Source of the DNA: Firmicutes bacterium UBA1191
GTDB taxonomy: Bacteria; Bacillota; Clostridia; Peptostreptococcales; Anaerovoracaceae
Direction: 5' to 3'
Assembly (NCBI GenBank): GCA_002310095.1
Contig: DBYH01000026.1
Location: forward strand, 102,566 to 166,565
DNA length: 64,000 nucleotides
In this document: positions 36,236-44,308 of the stretch, piece by piece
Numbering within the stretch: position 1 is the stretch's first letter
Layout of the letters: each line of letters opens with the position of its first letter
Notes under the pieces: model-generated
The model's input: only the letters and a program-made list of their open reading frames with translations
Database searches by the model: none
Told to the model about the DNA's origin: nothing
Translations under genes and position numbers: made by a program

Positions 36236-36885
36236 ACGCGCTTTTAAAAAAAGAGATGCGCCTCAGCGCGCTGCTTCTGACATACCTGTTTATCGGCTTT
36301 TCGCTGATGACGTTCTGTCCGGGATATCCGATACTCTGCGGTGTGTTCTTTATCACTCTTGGGATCTTCCAGAGTTTTCAGAGTGCCAGGGAGGCCAACG
36401 ACATCGTATACTCAGCGCTGCTGCCGGTCGCCAAGAGCGATGTGGTAAAAGGCAAATATCAGTTCGTATTGCTCATTGAACTCTGCGGATTTGCGCTGAT
36501 GGTGATATTCACGCTGATCCGGATGACAGTGTTCGCAAGCTCTGCGGCATATCTGCATAACGCCCTGATGAACGCGAATCCGTTCTTCCTCGGGATGACG
36601 CTGCTGATCTTCGGACTGTTCAATGTCATCTTTGTAGGCGGCTATTTCAGGACCGCGTACAATCTTGGAAAGAATTTTGTAATCTACATTGTGGTTGCCT
36701 TTGTGATCATCGGAATAGCGGAAGCTCTGCATCACTTCCCGGGCCTTGACGCGCTCAACGCGTTTGGATTTGAACATATAGGTCTCCAGGCCGCTCTGTT
36801 TGCTGCGGGCGCGGCTGCTTTTGCGATAATGACTTATATGTCTTATAAAAAAGCCTGCGAAGACTTTGAGAAAATCGACCTTTAG
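36232..36885 (+). CDS. ABC-2 type permease
   Basis: 217 residues with six hydrophobic segments, starting in an ATGA overlap with the ATPase gene. The N-terminal NALLKKEMRLSALLLTYLF and the EANDIVYSALLPVAKSDVVKGKY segment match ABC-2_2 family permeases found with YtrB-type ATPases. It forms the membrane half of the exporter. The regulator gene follows 11 bases later. Confidence 0.85.
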   Translation: MNALLKKEMRLSALLLTYLFIGFSLMTFCPGYPILCGVFFITLGIFQSFQSAREANDIVYSALLPVAKSDVVKGKYQFVLLIELCGFALMVIFTLIRMTVFASSAAYLHNALMNANPFFLGMTLLIFGLFNVIFVGGYFRTAYNLGKNFVIYIVVAFVIIGIAEALHHFPGLDALNAFGFEHIGLQAALFAAGAAAFAIMTYMSYKKACEDFEKIDL

Positions 36886-36896
36886 GAGGAAAGGAA

Positions 36897-37322
36897 ATGT
36901 TGAAGGATAATCTGGCAATGCTCCGGAACCTGAATGGCTTTTCACAGGAGCAGATTGCCGAAAAGATAGGTATTTCCCGTCAGGCCTACGCCAAGTGGGA
37001 GAACGGAGCGACGACGCCGGATATCGAGAAGGCGGCAAAGCTGGCCGAAGTGTACGGCGTTACGGTTGACAGCCTGCTCAAAACAGAGACAGCGGACGGT
37101 GTCGGCATGGTGCCGCCTGCGCCTAAGGGCAAGCATCTGTGGGGTTCCGTAATACTCGGCGACCGCGGGCAGATAGTCATCCCCAAGGCCGCAAGGGACA
37201 GTCTGGGATTCAAGGGCGGCGAGAGGCTGATCGTAGCCAGCGATGGCGTGGGAATCGCGCTTATTCCTGCCGAACTATTTGAAAGCAAAATGCGTGAAGT
37301 AATGGGCATGATTTCCGGGTAA
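36897..37322 (+). CDS. XRE helix-turn-helix / AbrB-type fusion regulator
   Basis: 141 residues, ATG after TAGGAGGAAAGG. Residues 5-60 form an XRE/Cro HTH (LRNLNGFSQEQIAEKIGISR, AYAKWENGATTPDIEKAAKL). Residues 84-128 form a SpoVT-AbrB swapped-hairpin domain (GDRGQIVIPKAARDSLGFKG). Two DNA-binding domains in one chain suggest co-operative or bivalent operator binding. As last gene of the ABC operon it is probably an autoregulator acting at the inverted repeat at 35447-35477. Known XRE-AbrB fusions in Firmicutes have no general assigned signal. Confidence 0.87.
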   Translation: MLKDNLAMLRNLNGFSQEQIAEKIGISRQAYAKWENGATTPDIEKAAKLAEVYGVTVDSLLKTETADGVGMVPPAPKGKHLWGSVILGDRGQIVIPKAARDSLGFKGGERLIVASDGVGIALIPAELFESKMREVMGMISG

Positions 37323-37342
37323 TGGCGATTTGATCGCAGATT

Positions 37343-37351
37343 TGTTATAAT
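37343..37351 (+). promoter_or_regulatory. Extended -10 promoter of the alpha/beta hydrolase gene
   Basis: TGT-TATAAT, 44 bases upstream of the ATG; no convincing -35. Confidence 0.5.
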
Positions 37352-37395
37352 CAATCAGAGTATTACACGCATTATGTCAATAATAGTAAGATCAA

Positions 37396-38217
37396 ATGAT
37401 TGAGAAGATATTCAAGACAACAAAAGGCGATATTCATTACTGGATAAACACTGCTGCGGGCACTAAAAGCCCGCAGCTTGTATTTCTGCCCGGGCTGACA
37501 GCGGACCACACGCTGTTTGACAAGCAGATCGAGTACTTTGAGGGAAAATATCAGGTGCTCGTATGGGACCCGCCGGGTCACTCATCTTCGTATCCCTTTG
37601 AGATGAATTTCTTCCTGACACATAAAGCGAAGTGGCTCGACGATATACTCTTAAGCGAAGGCTTCGATAATCCGGTTATAGTCGGACAGTCCATGGGCGG
37701 CTACGTTGGTCAGATGTATGCGGAACTGTTTCCTGAGAAACTCCGTGGCTTCATATCCATAGATTCGGCGCCGCTGAAGAGAGAATACCTGAAAAAATGG
37801 GAGCTGTGGGCGCTTAAACGAATGGAGCCGATTTACCGCTGGTATCCGTGGAAACTTCTTTTGAAGCACGGAAGCAGGGGAGTCTCCACAACGGATTACG
37901 GCAGACAGGTGATATACGACACGATGATGGGCTATGACGGCGATCAGAAACGGTACGCCGAACTGGCGGGCCATGGATTCCGCATTCTCGCAAAGGCAAT
38001 CGAATCCGGATGGCCTTACGATATTAAATGTCCTGCGCTGCTTTTATGCGGCACAAAAGATTACGCGGGAGAATGCAGAAAACTCAACAAGGCCTGGCAC
38101 AAAAAATCGGGAATACCGCTCGTCTGGATCGAGGGAGCGGGCCACGACTCCAACACGGACGAGCCTGAACTGGTCAACGATCTTATCGAAAGGTTCCTCC
38201 TCGACTACAGATTCTGA
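37396..38217 (+). CDS. Alpha/beta hydrolase
   Basis: 273 residues. Nucleophile elbow GQSMGGYVGQMY (Ser near 97), oxyanion-side motif FLPGLTADHTLFD, an acidic residue in LLLCGTKDYAGEC and the catalytic His in EGAGHDSNTDEPEL complete a plausible Ser-Asp-His triad. Substrate unknown: esterase, lipase-like or small-molecule hydrolase. It lacks a clear ribosome site (only AGTAAG, nine bases before ATG), so expression is probably low. No signal peptide, so cytoplasmic. Confidence 0.85.
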   Translation: MIEKIFKTTKGDIHYWINTAAGTKSPQLVFLPGLTADHTLFDKQIEYFEGKYQVLVWDPPGHSSSYPFEMNFFLTHKAKWLDDILLSEGFDNPVIVGQSMGGYVGQMYAELFPEKLRGFISIDSAPLKREYLKKWELWALKRMEPIYRWYPWKLLLKHGSRGVSTTDYGRQVIYDTMMGYDGDQKRYAELAGHGFRILAKAIESGWPYDIKCPALLLCGTKDYAGECRKLNKAWHKKSGIPLVWIEGAGHDSNTDEPELVNDLIERFLLDYRF

Positions 38218-38242
38218 TAAAGTCTACGGAGCGTAGGTTGTC

Positions 38243-38253
38243 TGCTTTTGCAT
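38243..38253 (+). repeat. Short dispersed motif TGCTTTTGCAT
   Basis: Lies 26 bases after the alpha/beta hydrolase stop; near-copies follow other genes (53167, 62258; reverse at 4451). Confidence 0.4.
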
Positions 38254-38289
38254 GGCGTAGTAAATTTATCGCGTAAGGAGGACAAGAAC

Positions 38290-38880
38290 ATGAATCAGTA
38301 TGTTACCGGCGCGATGATAAAGCGCCTGCGGGAAGAGAGAAAAATCACACAGCAGCAGCTGGCGGAGACAATGAATGTCAGCGACAAGGCCGTTTCGAAG
38401 TGGGAGACGGGCCGCGGATATCCGGACATAACACTCATCGAGCCTCTCGCAAAAGCACTTGGAGTTTCAGTCATCGAACTTTTTTCCGGAGAGGGTGTCG
38501 TAAATACAAATAAAGTCTCGAACATGCTCCGCATGAACTTCTACGTCTGCCCGATATGCGGCAATGTGATCCACAGCACGGGCGAGGCCGTCGTGAGCTG
38601 CTGCGGAATAACGCTTCCTGTTCTGGAAGCGGAGCCTGAGGATGATGAACATCATGTCAGCATCGAAAAGGTCGAAGACGAGTACTACGTGACCATCGAC
38701 CACGAGATGAGCAAGAACCATTACATCTCATTCATCGCCGCTGTACAGAATGACGGATGCGAGATAAGGAAGCTGTATCCTGAAGGACCGGCGGAAGCGC
38801 GGTTCAAGACGAGACTGACAAAGTATCTGTATTTCTACTGCAACCAGCACGGGCTGTTCAGAATGCTGCCGCGGAGATAA
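38290..38880 (+). CDS. XRE regulator fused to a complete desulfoferrodoxin (superoxide reductase) module
   Basis: 196 residues from the ATG at 38290 (AAGGAGG upstream). Residues 8-62 are an XRE HTH (LREERKITQQQLAETMNVSD, KAVSKWETGRGYPD). Residues 84-196 align along their length with desulfoferrodoxin: Cys87/90/104/105 (CPIC...CC) would bind the FeS4 centre I, and His122, His138, His144, Cys184 and His187 (HHVS, DHEMSKNHY, YCNQHG) match the five ligands of the superoxide-reducing centre II. The catalytic Lys of the EKHV motif is His121 here, so sensing may have replaced catalysis. It is probably an oxidative-stress or iron sensor; targets unknown. It is monocistronic and lies just upstream of the feo operon. 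Confidence 0.85.
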   Translation: MNQYVTGAMIKRLREERKITQQQLAETMNVSDKAVSKWETGRGYPDITLIEPLAKALGVSVIELFSGEGVVNTNKVSNMLRMNFYVCPICGNVIHSTGEAVVSCCGITLPVLEAEPEDDEHHVSIEKVEDEYYVTIDHEMSKNHYISFIAAVQNDGCEIRKLYPEGPAEARFKTRLTKYLYFYCNQHGLFRMLPRR

Positions 38881-38894
38881 ATACCAAACGGATT

Positions 38895-38918
38895 GACCGC
38901 CATACGGCGGTCTTTTTT
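38895..38918 (+). terminator. Terminator of the XRE-desulfoferrodoxin gene
   Basis: GACCGCC-ATAC-GGCGGTC followed by six T. Confidence 0.93.
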
Positions 38919-38939
38919 ATAGGATAAAGTGAAAAAAGG

Positions 38940-38968
38940 TTGACAAGTTAGAAAAGACTAACTACAAT
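38940..38968 (+). promoter_or_regulatory. feo operon promoter
   Basis: TTGACA (38940-38945), 17-base spacer, TACAAT (38963-38968). Operator 1 occupies the spacer, so a bound repressor would exclude RNA polymerase. Confidence 0.85.
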
Positions 38969-39011
38969 ACAATTGAGTTAGGGATAACTAACAAAAATTA
39001 GTTATACCTAA
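38948..39011. promoter_or_regulatory. Three TTAG-N6-CTAA palindromes, DtxR/IdeR-type iron operators
   Basis: Perfect TTAG-N6-CTAA at 38948-38961, 38978-38991 and 38998-39011. Start-to-start distances are 30 and 20 bases, whole helical turns, which places all three on one DNA face. The half-sites resemble those bound by DtxR/IdeR/MntR proteins (TTAGG...CTAA). Given feoAB downstream, ferrous-iron repression is the natural reading; no such regulator gene is in the window. Confidence 0.8.
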
Positions 39012-39085
39012 CCAAACAAAAGCGAGGTAATCAGGAGAAAAAGAAAGGGTAGGAAAAGAAAATGATGATGGTGGAGGTAGATAGG

Positions 39086-39325
39086 ATGAATTTGCTGGAG
39101 GCCGATGTAGGCAAGACATATACAGTCAAGGAAATCAATACCGACGACGATGACATGACAGCGTTTCTCTTCAGACTCGGATGCTATTCCGGGGAGCCTG
39201 TTACGCTCATATCCAAGAAGAGAAAAGGGTGCGTCGTCGCCATCAAGGACGGAAGATACAGTTTCGATAAGATGCTGGCTTCAGCAGTTGAGCTTGAGGA
39301 AGACAATAATACACATCAGTCATAA
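39086..39325 (+). CDS. feoA: FeoA, ferrous iron transport accessory protein
   Basis: 79 residues from the ATG at 39086 with GGAGGT seven bases upstream; an ATG at 39062 has no such spacing. SH3-like FeoA fold: NLLEADVGKTYTVKEINTDD, FLFRLGCYSGEPVTLISKKR, VVAIKDGRYSFDKMLA. FeoA assists FeoB. It is 14 bases upstream of feoB and controlled by the triple operator. Confidence 0.92.
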   Translation: MNLLEADVGKTYTVKEINTDDDDMTAFLFRLGCYSGEPVTLISKKRKGCVVAIKDGRYSFDKMLASAVELEEDNNTHQS

Positions 39326-39339
39326 AGGAGGAACAAAAG

Positions 39340-41343
39340 ATGAGAATTGCTTTTGCCGGTAATCCTAACAGCGGTAAAACAACAATGTTCAACGCCCTGA
39401 CAGGCCAGAACGAGAAAGTCGGTAACTGGGGAGGTGTTACGGTAGGAAAGAAGGAGGCTCCATTTGAGTCCGATGAGAACCTGATAGCGGTAGACCTGCC
39501 TGGCGCTTATTCCATGTCCCCGTTTACACCGGAGGAGAGTATTACCAGTGAATTTGTCCGCGATGAACATCCTGATGCGATTATTAATATCGTGGACGCG
39601 ACGAATCTCAGCAGGAGCCTGTTCTTCACAACACAGCTTCTGGAACTGGGCATTCCTGTCGTGGTAGCTCTGAACAAGAGTGACATCAATGAAAAGGAAG
39701 GGACAGTCATCGACGTTGAGGCGCTCGAGCAAAAGCTCGGATGCCCGGTCATCAAGACGGTTTCTACAGATAAGAAGGACAACGGATTAGCGGAGGTAGC
39801 CGCGAAGGCCGTTGAAATGAAAGACAAAGGCCAGAAGGCGCCTTATCTCCAGGCGGACATCGATCTGCACGATAAAGCGCAGGTAGACGCGGAAGACAGA
39901 AGGCGTTTTGCTTTTGTAAACGAAATAGTAAGGGAAGTCGAGAAGAGAAAGATCGTTTCCAGTGAGACAACAAAAGCGGACAAACTGGACAACGTACTGA
40001 CGAACCCTGTATCCGGAATAATAATATTTGCAGCCGTTATGTGGTGCGTATTCGCTATCTCCCAGACTTATCTGGGAACATGGATCGCTGATTGGCTGGT
40101 CGGCTGGATTGAAGCGTTCCAGGGATTTGTAGAGGGAGCAATGGAGAACAGCCCTGAGGTCCTGACGACGATTATCGGCGGCGGTATCATCGGAGGCGTC
40201 GGCGCGGTCGTCGGATTCCTGCCTCTGATCATGGTTATGTTCTTCCTGATCGCGCTTCTGGAAGACTGCGGATACATGGCCCGTGTCAGTTCCCTGCTTG
40301 ACCCGATTTTCAAGCGTGTCGGGCTTTCAGGCAAATCTGTAATTCCGATCATAGTTGGCACAGGCTGCGGCGTTCCTGGCATCATGGCTTCCAGAACGAT
40401 CAGGGACGAGCGTGAGAGAAGAGCGACCGCAATGCTTACAACTTTCATCCCTTGCGGAGCCAAGATTCCGGTAATCGCGCTGTTTGCGGGAGCGTTCTTC
40501 GCAGGCGCGGGATGGGTTACTTTCGTCAGCTACTTCTCAGGTCTGATGCTCATCTTCCTGTGCGCTCTTCTGGTAAAGGCGGTCACAGGCGCTAAGTTCA
40601 GAAAATCGTTCTTTATCATGGAACTTCCAAAGTGGAAGACTCCTAGCCTCAAGAGAGCATTCTGGTCCATGATGGAACGCGCAAAGGCGTATATAATCAA
40701 AGCAGCAACAATCATACTCGTTTGCAACCTTGTTGTGACTCTCATGCAGACCTTCAACTGGAGGTTCCAGGTTGTGCCTGAAGGCATGGAGAACACTTCA
40801 ATCCTCGCCACCATCGCTACGCCTTTCGCGTTCCTGCTTATACCGCTGGGATTCGGCGCATGGCAGCTGGCTGCGGCAGCGGTAACCGGATTTATCGCAA
40901 AGGAGAATGTAGTAGGAACACTGGCTGTCGTCTACGGACTGACGAGATTTATAGATACGGAAGAACTGGCCATGACCGGTGACGCCAACACAATCGCAGT
41001 GACCATGGGCCTGACAGGCGTAAGCGCAATGGCGTACCTGTTCTTCAACCTGTTCACTCCGCCGTGCTTCGCGGCTATCGGCGCGATGAACTCGGAAATG
41101 CAGAGCAAAGGCTGGCTGTGGTGCGCAATAGGACTTCAGATGTGCGTCGGATATACGTTGGCTTTCCTGATCAACCAGTTTGGAACGCTTATCGCGGCGG
41201 GACACTTCGCTGCTGGTTTCGTTCCCGGAGCAATCGCGATTCTCGTCATGGTCTTTGTGGTCATCCTGATTTCCAGAAAGATCCGCGCTCACTTCGAAGA
41301 GAAGTACGCGCTCCACGCGAACGCGGCGGCGCACGTGGCTTAA
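39340..41343 (+). CDS. feoB: FeoB, ferrous iron transporter
   Basis: 667 residues with AAAGGAGG upstream. N-terminal cytosolic G domain: G1 FAGNPNSGKTTMFNALTG, G2/switch NWGGVTVGKKEA, G3 DLPGAYSM, G4 ALNKSDIN. The membrane domain from about 220 has the two Gate repeats with GTGCGVPGIMASR and IPCGAKIPVIALF, and KENVVGTLAVVYG. It drives Fe2+ uptake in anaerobes. At 667 residues it is shorter than E. coli FeoB (773), as usual in Clostridia. Confidence 0.97.
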   Translation: MRIAFAGNPNSGKTTMFNALTGQNEKVGNWGGVTVGKKEAPFESDENLIAVDLPGAYSMSPFTPEESITSEFVRDEHPDAIINIVDATNLSRSLFFTTQLLELGIPVVVALNKSDINEKEGTVIDVEALEQKLGCPVIKTVSTDKKDNGLAEVAAKAVEMKDKGQKAPYLQADIDLHDKAQVDAEDRRRFAFVNEIVREVEKRKIVSSETTKADKLDNVLTNPVSGIIIFAAVMWCVFAISQTYLGTWIADWLVGWIEAFQGFVEGAMENSPEVLTTIIGGGIIGGVGAVVGFLPLIMVMFFLIALLEDCGYMARVSSLLDPIFKRVGLSGKSVIPIIVGTGCGVPGIMASRTIRDERERRATAMLTTFIPCGAKIPVIALFAGAFFAGAGWVTFVSYFSGLMLIFLCALLVKAVTGAKFRKSFFIMELPKWKTPSLKRAFWSMMERAKAYIIKAATIILVCNLVVTLMQTFNWRFQVVPEGMENTSILATIATPFAFLLIPLGFGAWQLAAAAVTGFIAKENVVGTLAVVYGLTRFIDTEELAMTGDANTIAVTMGLTGVSAMAYLFFNLFTPPCFAAIGAMNSEMQSKGWLWCAIGLQMCVGYTLAFLINQFGTLIAAGHFAAGFVPGAIAILVMVFVVILISRKIRAHFEEKYALHANAAAHVA

Positions 41344-41380
41344 CGGTTCCCGGGAAAGCAACAGAAAGGGGATGGAATAA

Positions 41381-41557
41381 ATGATAGCAACTATTATCGC
41401 TGTCATCGCTTTAGCGGCGGTCATTTTCTTCGCGGTACGGTATATCGTCAGGGAGAAGAAGAAGGGCAATAAATGTGTCGGCTGTCCGTACGCGGGAGAA
41501 TGCTGCAAGTATTCAGAACTATCGGCGCTTATTGACGGAAATGATTGCGCTAAATAG
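41381..41557 (+). CDS. FeoB-associated Cys-rich membrane protein
   Basis: 58 residues, ATG after AAAGGGGATGG. One N-terminal membrane helix (ATIIAVIALAAVIFFAVRYI), a basic turn (REKKKGNK), then CVGCPYAGECCKYS and a late Cys. This matches the small Cys-rich proteins encoded after feoB in many Firmicutes; they resemble the role of FeoC, perhaps handling iron at the inner face. It ends the feo operon. Its 3' end carries the promoter of the thiamine-transport transcript. Confidence 0.88.
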   Translation: MIATIIAVIALAAVIFFAVRYIVREKKKGNKCVGCPYAGECCKYSELSALIDGNDCAK

Positions 41558-41573
41558 AATCAGATGATATACT
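41545..41573 (+). promoter_or_regulatory. Promoter of the TPP-riboswitch transcript
   Basis: TTGCGC (41545-41550), 17-base spacer, TGA-extended TATACT (41568-41573). The -35 lies inside the FeoB-associated gene. Confidence 0.65.
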
Positions 41574-41583
41574 CTACAAAGAA

Positions 41584-41668
41584 AGCTAGGGGAGCGAAAG
41601 CTGAGAGCCCGGGTCCGCCCGGATACCCTCAATACCTGACCCGGATAATACCGGCGTAGGGAAGCAGA
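41584..41668 (+). promoter_or_regulatory. Thiamine pyrophosphate (TPP) riboswitch aptamer
   Basis: All THI-box landmarks are present in order: TAGGGGAGC, GCTGAGAG, ACCCTCAATACCTGA, CCGGATAATACCGGCG, TAGGGAA. The paired CCGG arms are intact. High TPP should favour the terminator at 41683. Confidence 0.96.
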
Positions 41669-41682
41669 ATAAACCGATTCTG

Positions 41683-41716
41683 AACGCTCCTTTTATTTGG
41701 AGCGTTTATTCTTTTT
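41683..41716 (+). terminator. Riboswitch-controlled terminator
   Basis: AACGCTCC-TTTTATTT-GGAGCGTT followed by TATTCTTTTT, ending six bases before the thiX ATG. The only ribosome-site-like GGAG near thiX is in its 3' arm, so the hairpin could also mask translation. Confidence 0.85.
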
Positions 41717-41721
41717 GCGAA

Positions 41722-42525
41722 ATGAGTAAAAACAAAAGCAAAACAAATAAAATATATCCGATCCTGTCGATTCTGATAATCCTTGCGCTCTGGGAGTGCC
41801 TGTGCGTTTTTGAAGTCGTGCCGCACTACATGCTGCCGTCACCCGCGCAGGTTGTGGAGGCCTTCATCAAAGACTTCTGGCTGCTCATGTCACACCTGAA
41901 AGTCACACTGCTCGAAACACTAATAGGAACGCTTATGGGTGTTGTTATCGGGTACGGATCGGCCATGCTCATGGATCGATGGGAACCGGCCTATAAGGCG
42001 GTCTATCCGATCGTTGTCCTGACACAGACTATTCCGGCGGTTGCAATAGCGCCGCTTCTTGTGCTCTGGTTCGGTTATAAAATGCTGCCGAAGATCATTC
42101 TCATCATTCTGATAACATTCTTTCCGATCGTGGTCGGGACACTGGACGGATTCCGGTCAGCGGATCAGGACGCAATCAATCTGATGCGTTCCATGGGTGC
42201 GTCGCGGTGGCAGATATTCAAACATATCAAGTTCTTCCAGGCTCTGCCGAACTTCTTCTCAGGACTTAAAATCACGGTCGCTTACGCTGTCGTAGGCGCT
42301 GTTCTAGCGGAGTGGCTCGGAGGATTCGCGGGTCTGGGAGTATACATGACAAGAGTCAAAAAATCATTCGCGTATGACAAGATGTTTGCGGTCATCTTCC
42401 TGATCTCGTTCATCAGTCTCATTCTCATCTGGCTGGTGAGCGTGCTGCAGAAAAAATGCATGCCTTGGGAGTACGCTGAAGTAACAAAAAGAAAGAGAGA
42501 TGAAAACAAATGTGTAAGAAACTGA
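41722..42525 (+). CDS. thiX: ABC permease for a thiamine precursor (ThiX-like)
   Basis: 267 residues with about six membrane segments and the binding-protein-dependent EAA-type loop (MRSMGASRWQIFKHIKFFQALP). Closest to permeases that import pyrimidine precursors of thiamine (ThiXYZ). Strong support comes from the TPP riboswitch directly upstream and the NMT1/THI5-like binding protein encoded next. No normal ribosome site is visible apart from GGAG inside the terminator arm. Confidence 0.88.
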   Translation: MSKNKSKTNKIYPILSILIILALWECLCVFEVVPHYMLPSPAQVVEAFIKDFWLLMSHLKVTLLETLIGTLMGVVIGYGSAMLMDRWEPAYKAVYPIVVLTQTIPAVAIAPLLVLWFGYKMLPKIILIILITFFPIVVGTLDGFRSADQDAINLMRSMGASRWQIFKHIKFFQALPNFFSGLKITVAYAVVGAVLAEWLGGFAGLGVYMTRVKKSFAYDKMFAVIFLISFISLILIWLVSVLQKKCMPWEYAEVTKRKRDENKCVRN

Positions 42526-43526
42526 CAGCGATAATCATTGCAACGATCATGATGGTATTCGGAATGACTGCCTGCGGAGGAGGCGACGAAAGTGACGCTA
42601 ACGCGCCGACAGACCCGACGCATCTGACTTTCGTACTTGACTGGACTCCTAACACCAACCACACAGGCATCTATGTGGCGGAAGCGCTGGGATACTTTGA
42701 AGACGCGGGTCTCGAGGTAGAAGTCATTCAGCCTCCGGAAAACGGCGTTGAAGGCGTCGTCGCTTCAGGCAAGGCTGATTTCGGAGTATCGTTCCAGGAC
42801 TATCTGGTTCCTTGTTTAATGGGTCAGGAAAAGCAGATGCCGGTAACGGCAGTCGCGGCCATTATTCAGCACAATCTGTCCGGCATAATGTCCGACAAGG
42901 ATCTTGGCATAACGAGTCCGAAGAAGATGGAAAATCACTCCTATGCCACATGGGAGCTGCCGATTGAACAGGCGATTCTGAAGGAATGTGTGGAAGAAGA
43001 CGGCGGTGATTTCAGCAGCGTCGAGATGCTGCCGGAAGTCATAGATGATGAAGTAACAGCTCTCAGGTCTAAGCAGGTTGATACCATCTGGGTATTCTAC
43101 GGCTGGGCGGGAATCGCCGCGGAAGTGCAGGATTTCGCGATCAACTATTTCGCGTTCAAGGACATAGATGACGCGTTTGACTACTATTCGCCTGTCATAA
43201 TCGCTAACGATGAGTTTCTGGCTGACAACCCGGATACCGCAAAGGCATTCCTTGCGGCTGTAGCGAAGGGGTATGAATACGCCATTGAAAATCCTGAGGA
43301 AGCCGCGGACATTCTGCTTGAAGCGAACCCGGAGCTTGACGCTGATCTGGTAAAGGCGAGTCAGAAATACCTGGCCGAACAGTATCAGGCTGACGCGGAC
43401 CAGTGGGGCGTATTCGACGCGAACAGATGGAACAAGTTCTATCAGTTCATCAATGAAAAGGGCCTGGCCGAGCAGGAGATTCCTCTCGACACGGGATTCA
43501 CCAACGACTATCTGCCGGAAAAATAA
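42510..43526 (+). CDS. thiY: NMT1/THI5-like substrate-binding lipoprotein (ThiY)
   Basis: 338 residues overlapping thiX by 16 bases. Signal peptide ends in lipobox MTAC (Cys22). The mature start HLTFVLDWTPNTNHTGIYVA is diagnostic for the NMT1/THI5 group that binds formylaminopyrimidine or related HMP precursors; VIQPPENGVEGVVASGKADFGVSFQ follows the same family. The extracytoplasmic receptor of the ThiXYZ importer. Confidence 0.92.
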   Translation: MCKKLTAIIIATIMMVFGMTACGGGDESDANAPTDPTHLTFVLDWTPNTNHTGIYVAEALGYFEDAGLEVEVIQPPENGVEGVVASGKADFGVSFQDYLVPCLMGQEKQMPVTAVAAIIQHNLSGIMSDKDLGITSPKKMENHSYATWELPIEQAILKECVEEDGGDFSSVEMLPEVIDDEVTALRSKQVDTIWVFYGWAGIAAEVQDFAINYFAFKDIDDAFDYYSPVIIANDEFLADNPDTAKAFLAAVAKGYEYAIENPEEAADILLEANPELDADLVKASQKYLAEQYQADADQWGVFDANRWNKFYQFINEKGLAEQEIPLDTGFTNDYLPEK

Positions 43527-43546
43527 TAAAGACAGACTTTAACAGT

Positions 43547-44308
43547 ATGCACAAGCTCGAAACGGAAAACATCACAATGAATTTCGGAAGCGAGACGATC
43601 ATCCGGGACATTTCCATCTCGGTGGATCAGGGGGAGCTGGTAAGCCTGCTGGGAGTATCCGGCAGCGGCAAGACCACACTCTTCAACTGCATATCCGGAA
43701 TATATACTCCTGCCAGAGGCAGGGTCATCCTCGACGGCGAGGACATTACAGGGACTTCCGGGCATATAAGCTATATGCTCCAGAAGGACCTGCTTTTGCC
43801 GTACAAGACCATCGAGGATAATGTCGCGCTGCCTCTTGTGATCCGCGGCGTGTCACGTGATGAGGCAAGAAAGCAGGCCTCTGAGCACTTTGAGGAATTC
43901 GGGCTTGAGGGAACTCAGAAAAAATATCCTAAACAGCTTTCGGGTGGAATGAGGCAGAGAGCGGCCCTTTTGAGAACATATCTCTTCTCGGATAACGTTG
44001 CTTTGCTTGACGAACCGTTCTCCGCCCTTGATACTATAACCAAAGGCAGGATACACCGCTGGTATCTTGAGGTAATGGAACGGATCAATCTGACGACCGT
44101 ATTCATTACCCATGACATCAACGAGGCTGTTCTGCTTTCGGACCGCGTGTACATCATGACGGGACGGCCGGGCGAGATAAAGTCCGAGATAATAATAAGC
44201 ACCCCGAGAAGCGAGAGGCAAAACTATGATCTCACGGACGAATTCATGGAGTACAAGAGACAGATAATGGGGATACTGGACGAAGAGAAGAAGGAAACAA
44301 GAGAATGA
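43547..44308 (+). CDS. thiZ: ABC ATPase of the thiamine-precursor importer (ThiZ)
   Basis: 253 residues. Walker A LLGVSGSGKTTLFNCISGIY, Q loop YMLQKDLLLPYKT, signature LSGGMRQRAALLRTYL, Walker B ALLDEPFSALD, His switch VFITHDINEAVLLSDRV: a nitrate/taurine/thiamine-type importer ATPase. No clear ribosome site precedes the ATG. The stop codon overlaps the sbcD start (ATGA), so transport and DNA-repair genes share a transcript. Confidence 0.92.
   Translation: MHKLETENITMNFGSETIIRDISISVDQGELVSLLGVSGSGKTTLFNCISGIYTPARGRVILDGEDITGTSGHISYMLQKDLLLPYKTIEDNVALPLVIRGVSRDEARKQASEHFEEFGLEGTQKKYPKQLSGGMRQRAALLRTYLFSDNVALLDEPFSALDTITKGRIHRWYLEVMERINLTTVFITHDINEAVLLSDRVYIMTGRPGEIKSEIIISTPRSERQNYDLTDEFMEYKRQIMGILDEEKKETRE

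Noticed and set aside
38895..39011. Fur box at feo
   Set aside because: The repeats are TTAG-N6-CTAA and do not fit the 7-1-7 GATAATGATwATCATTATC Fur pattern.
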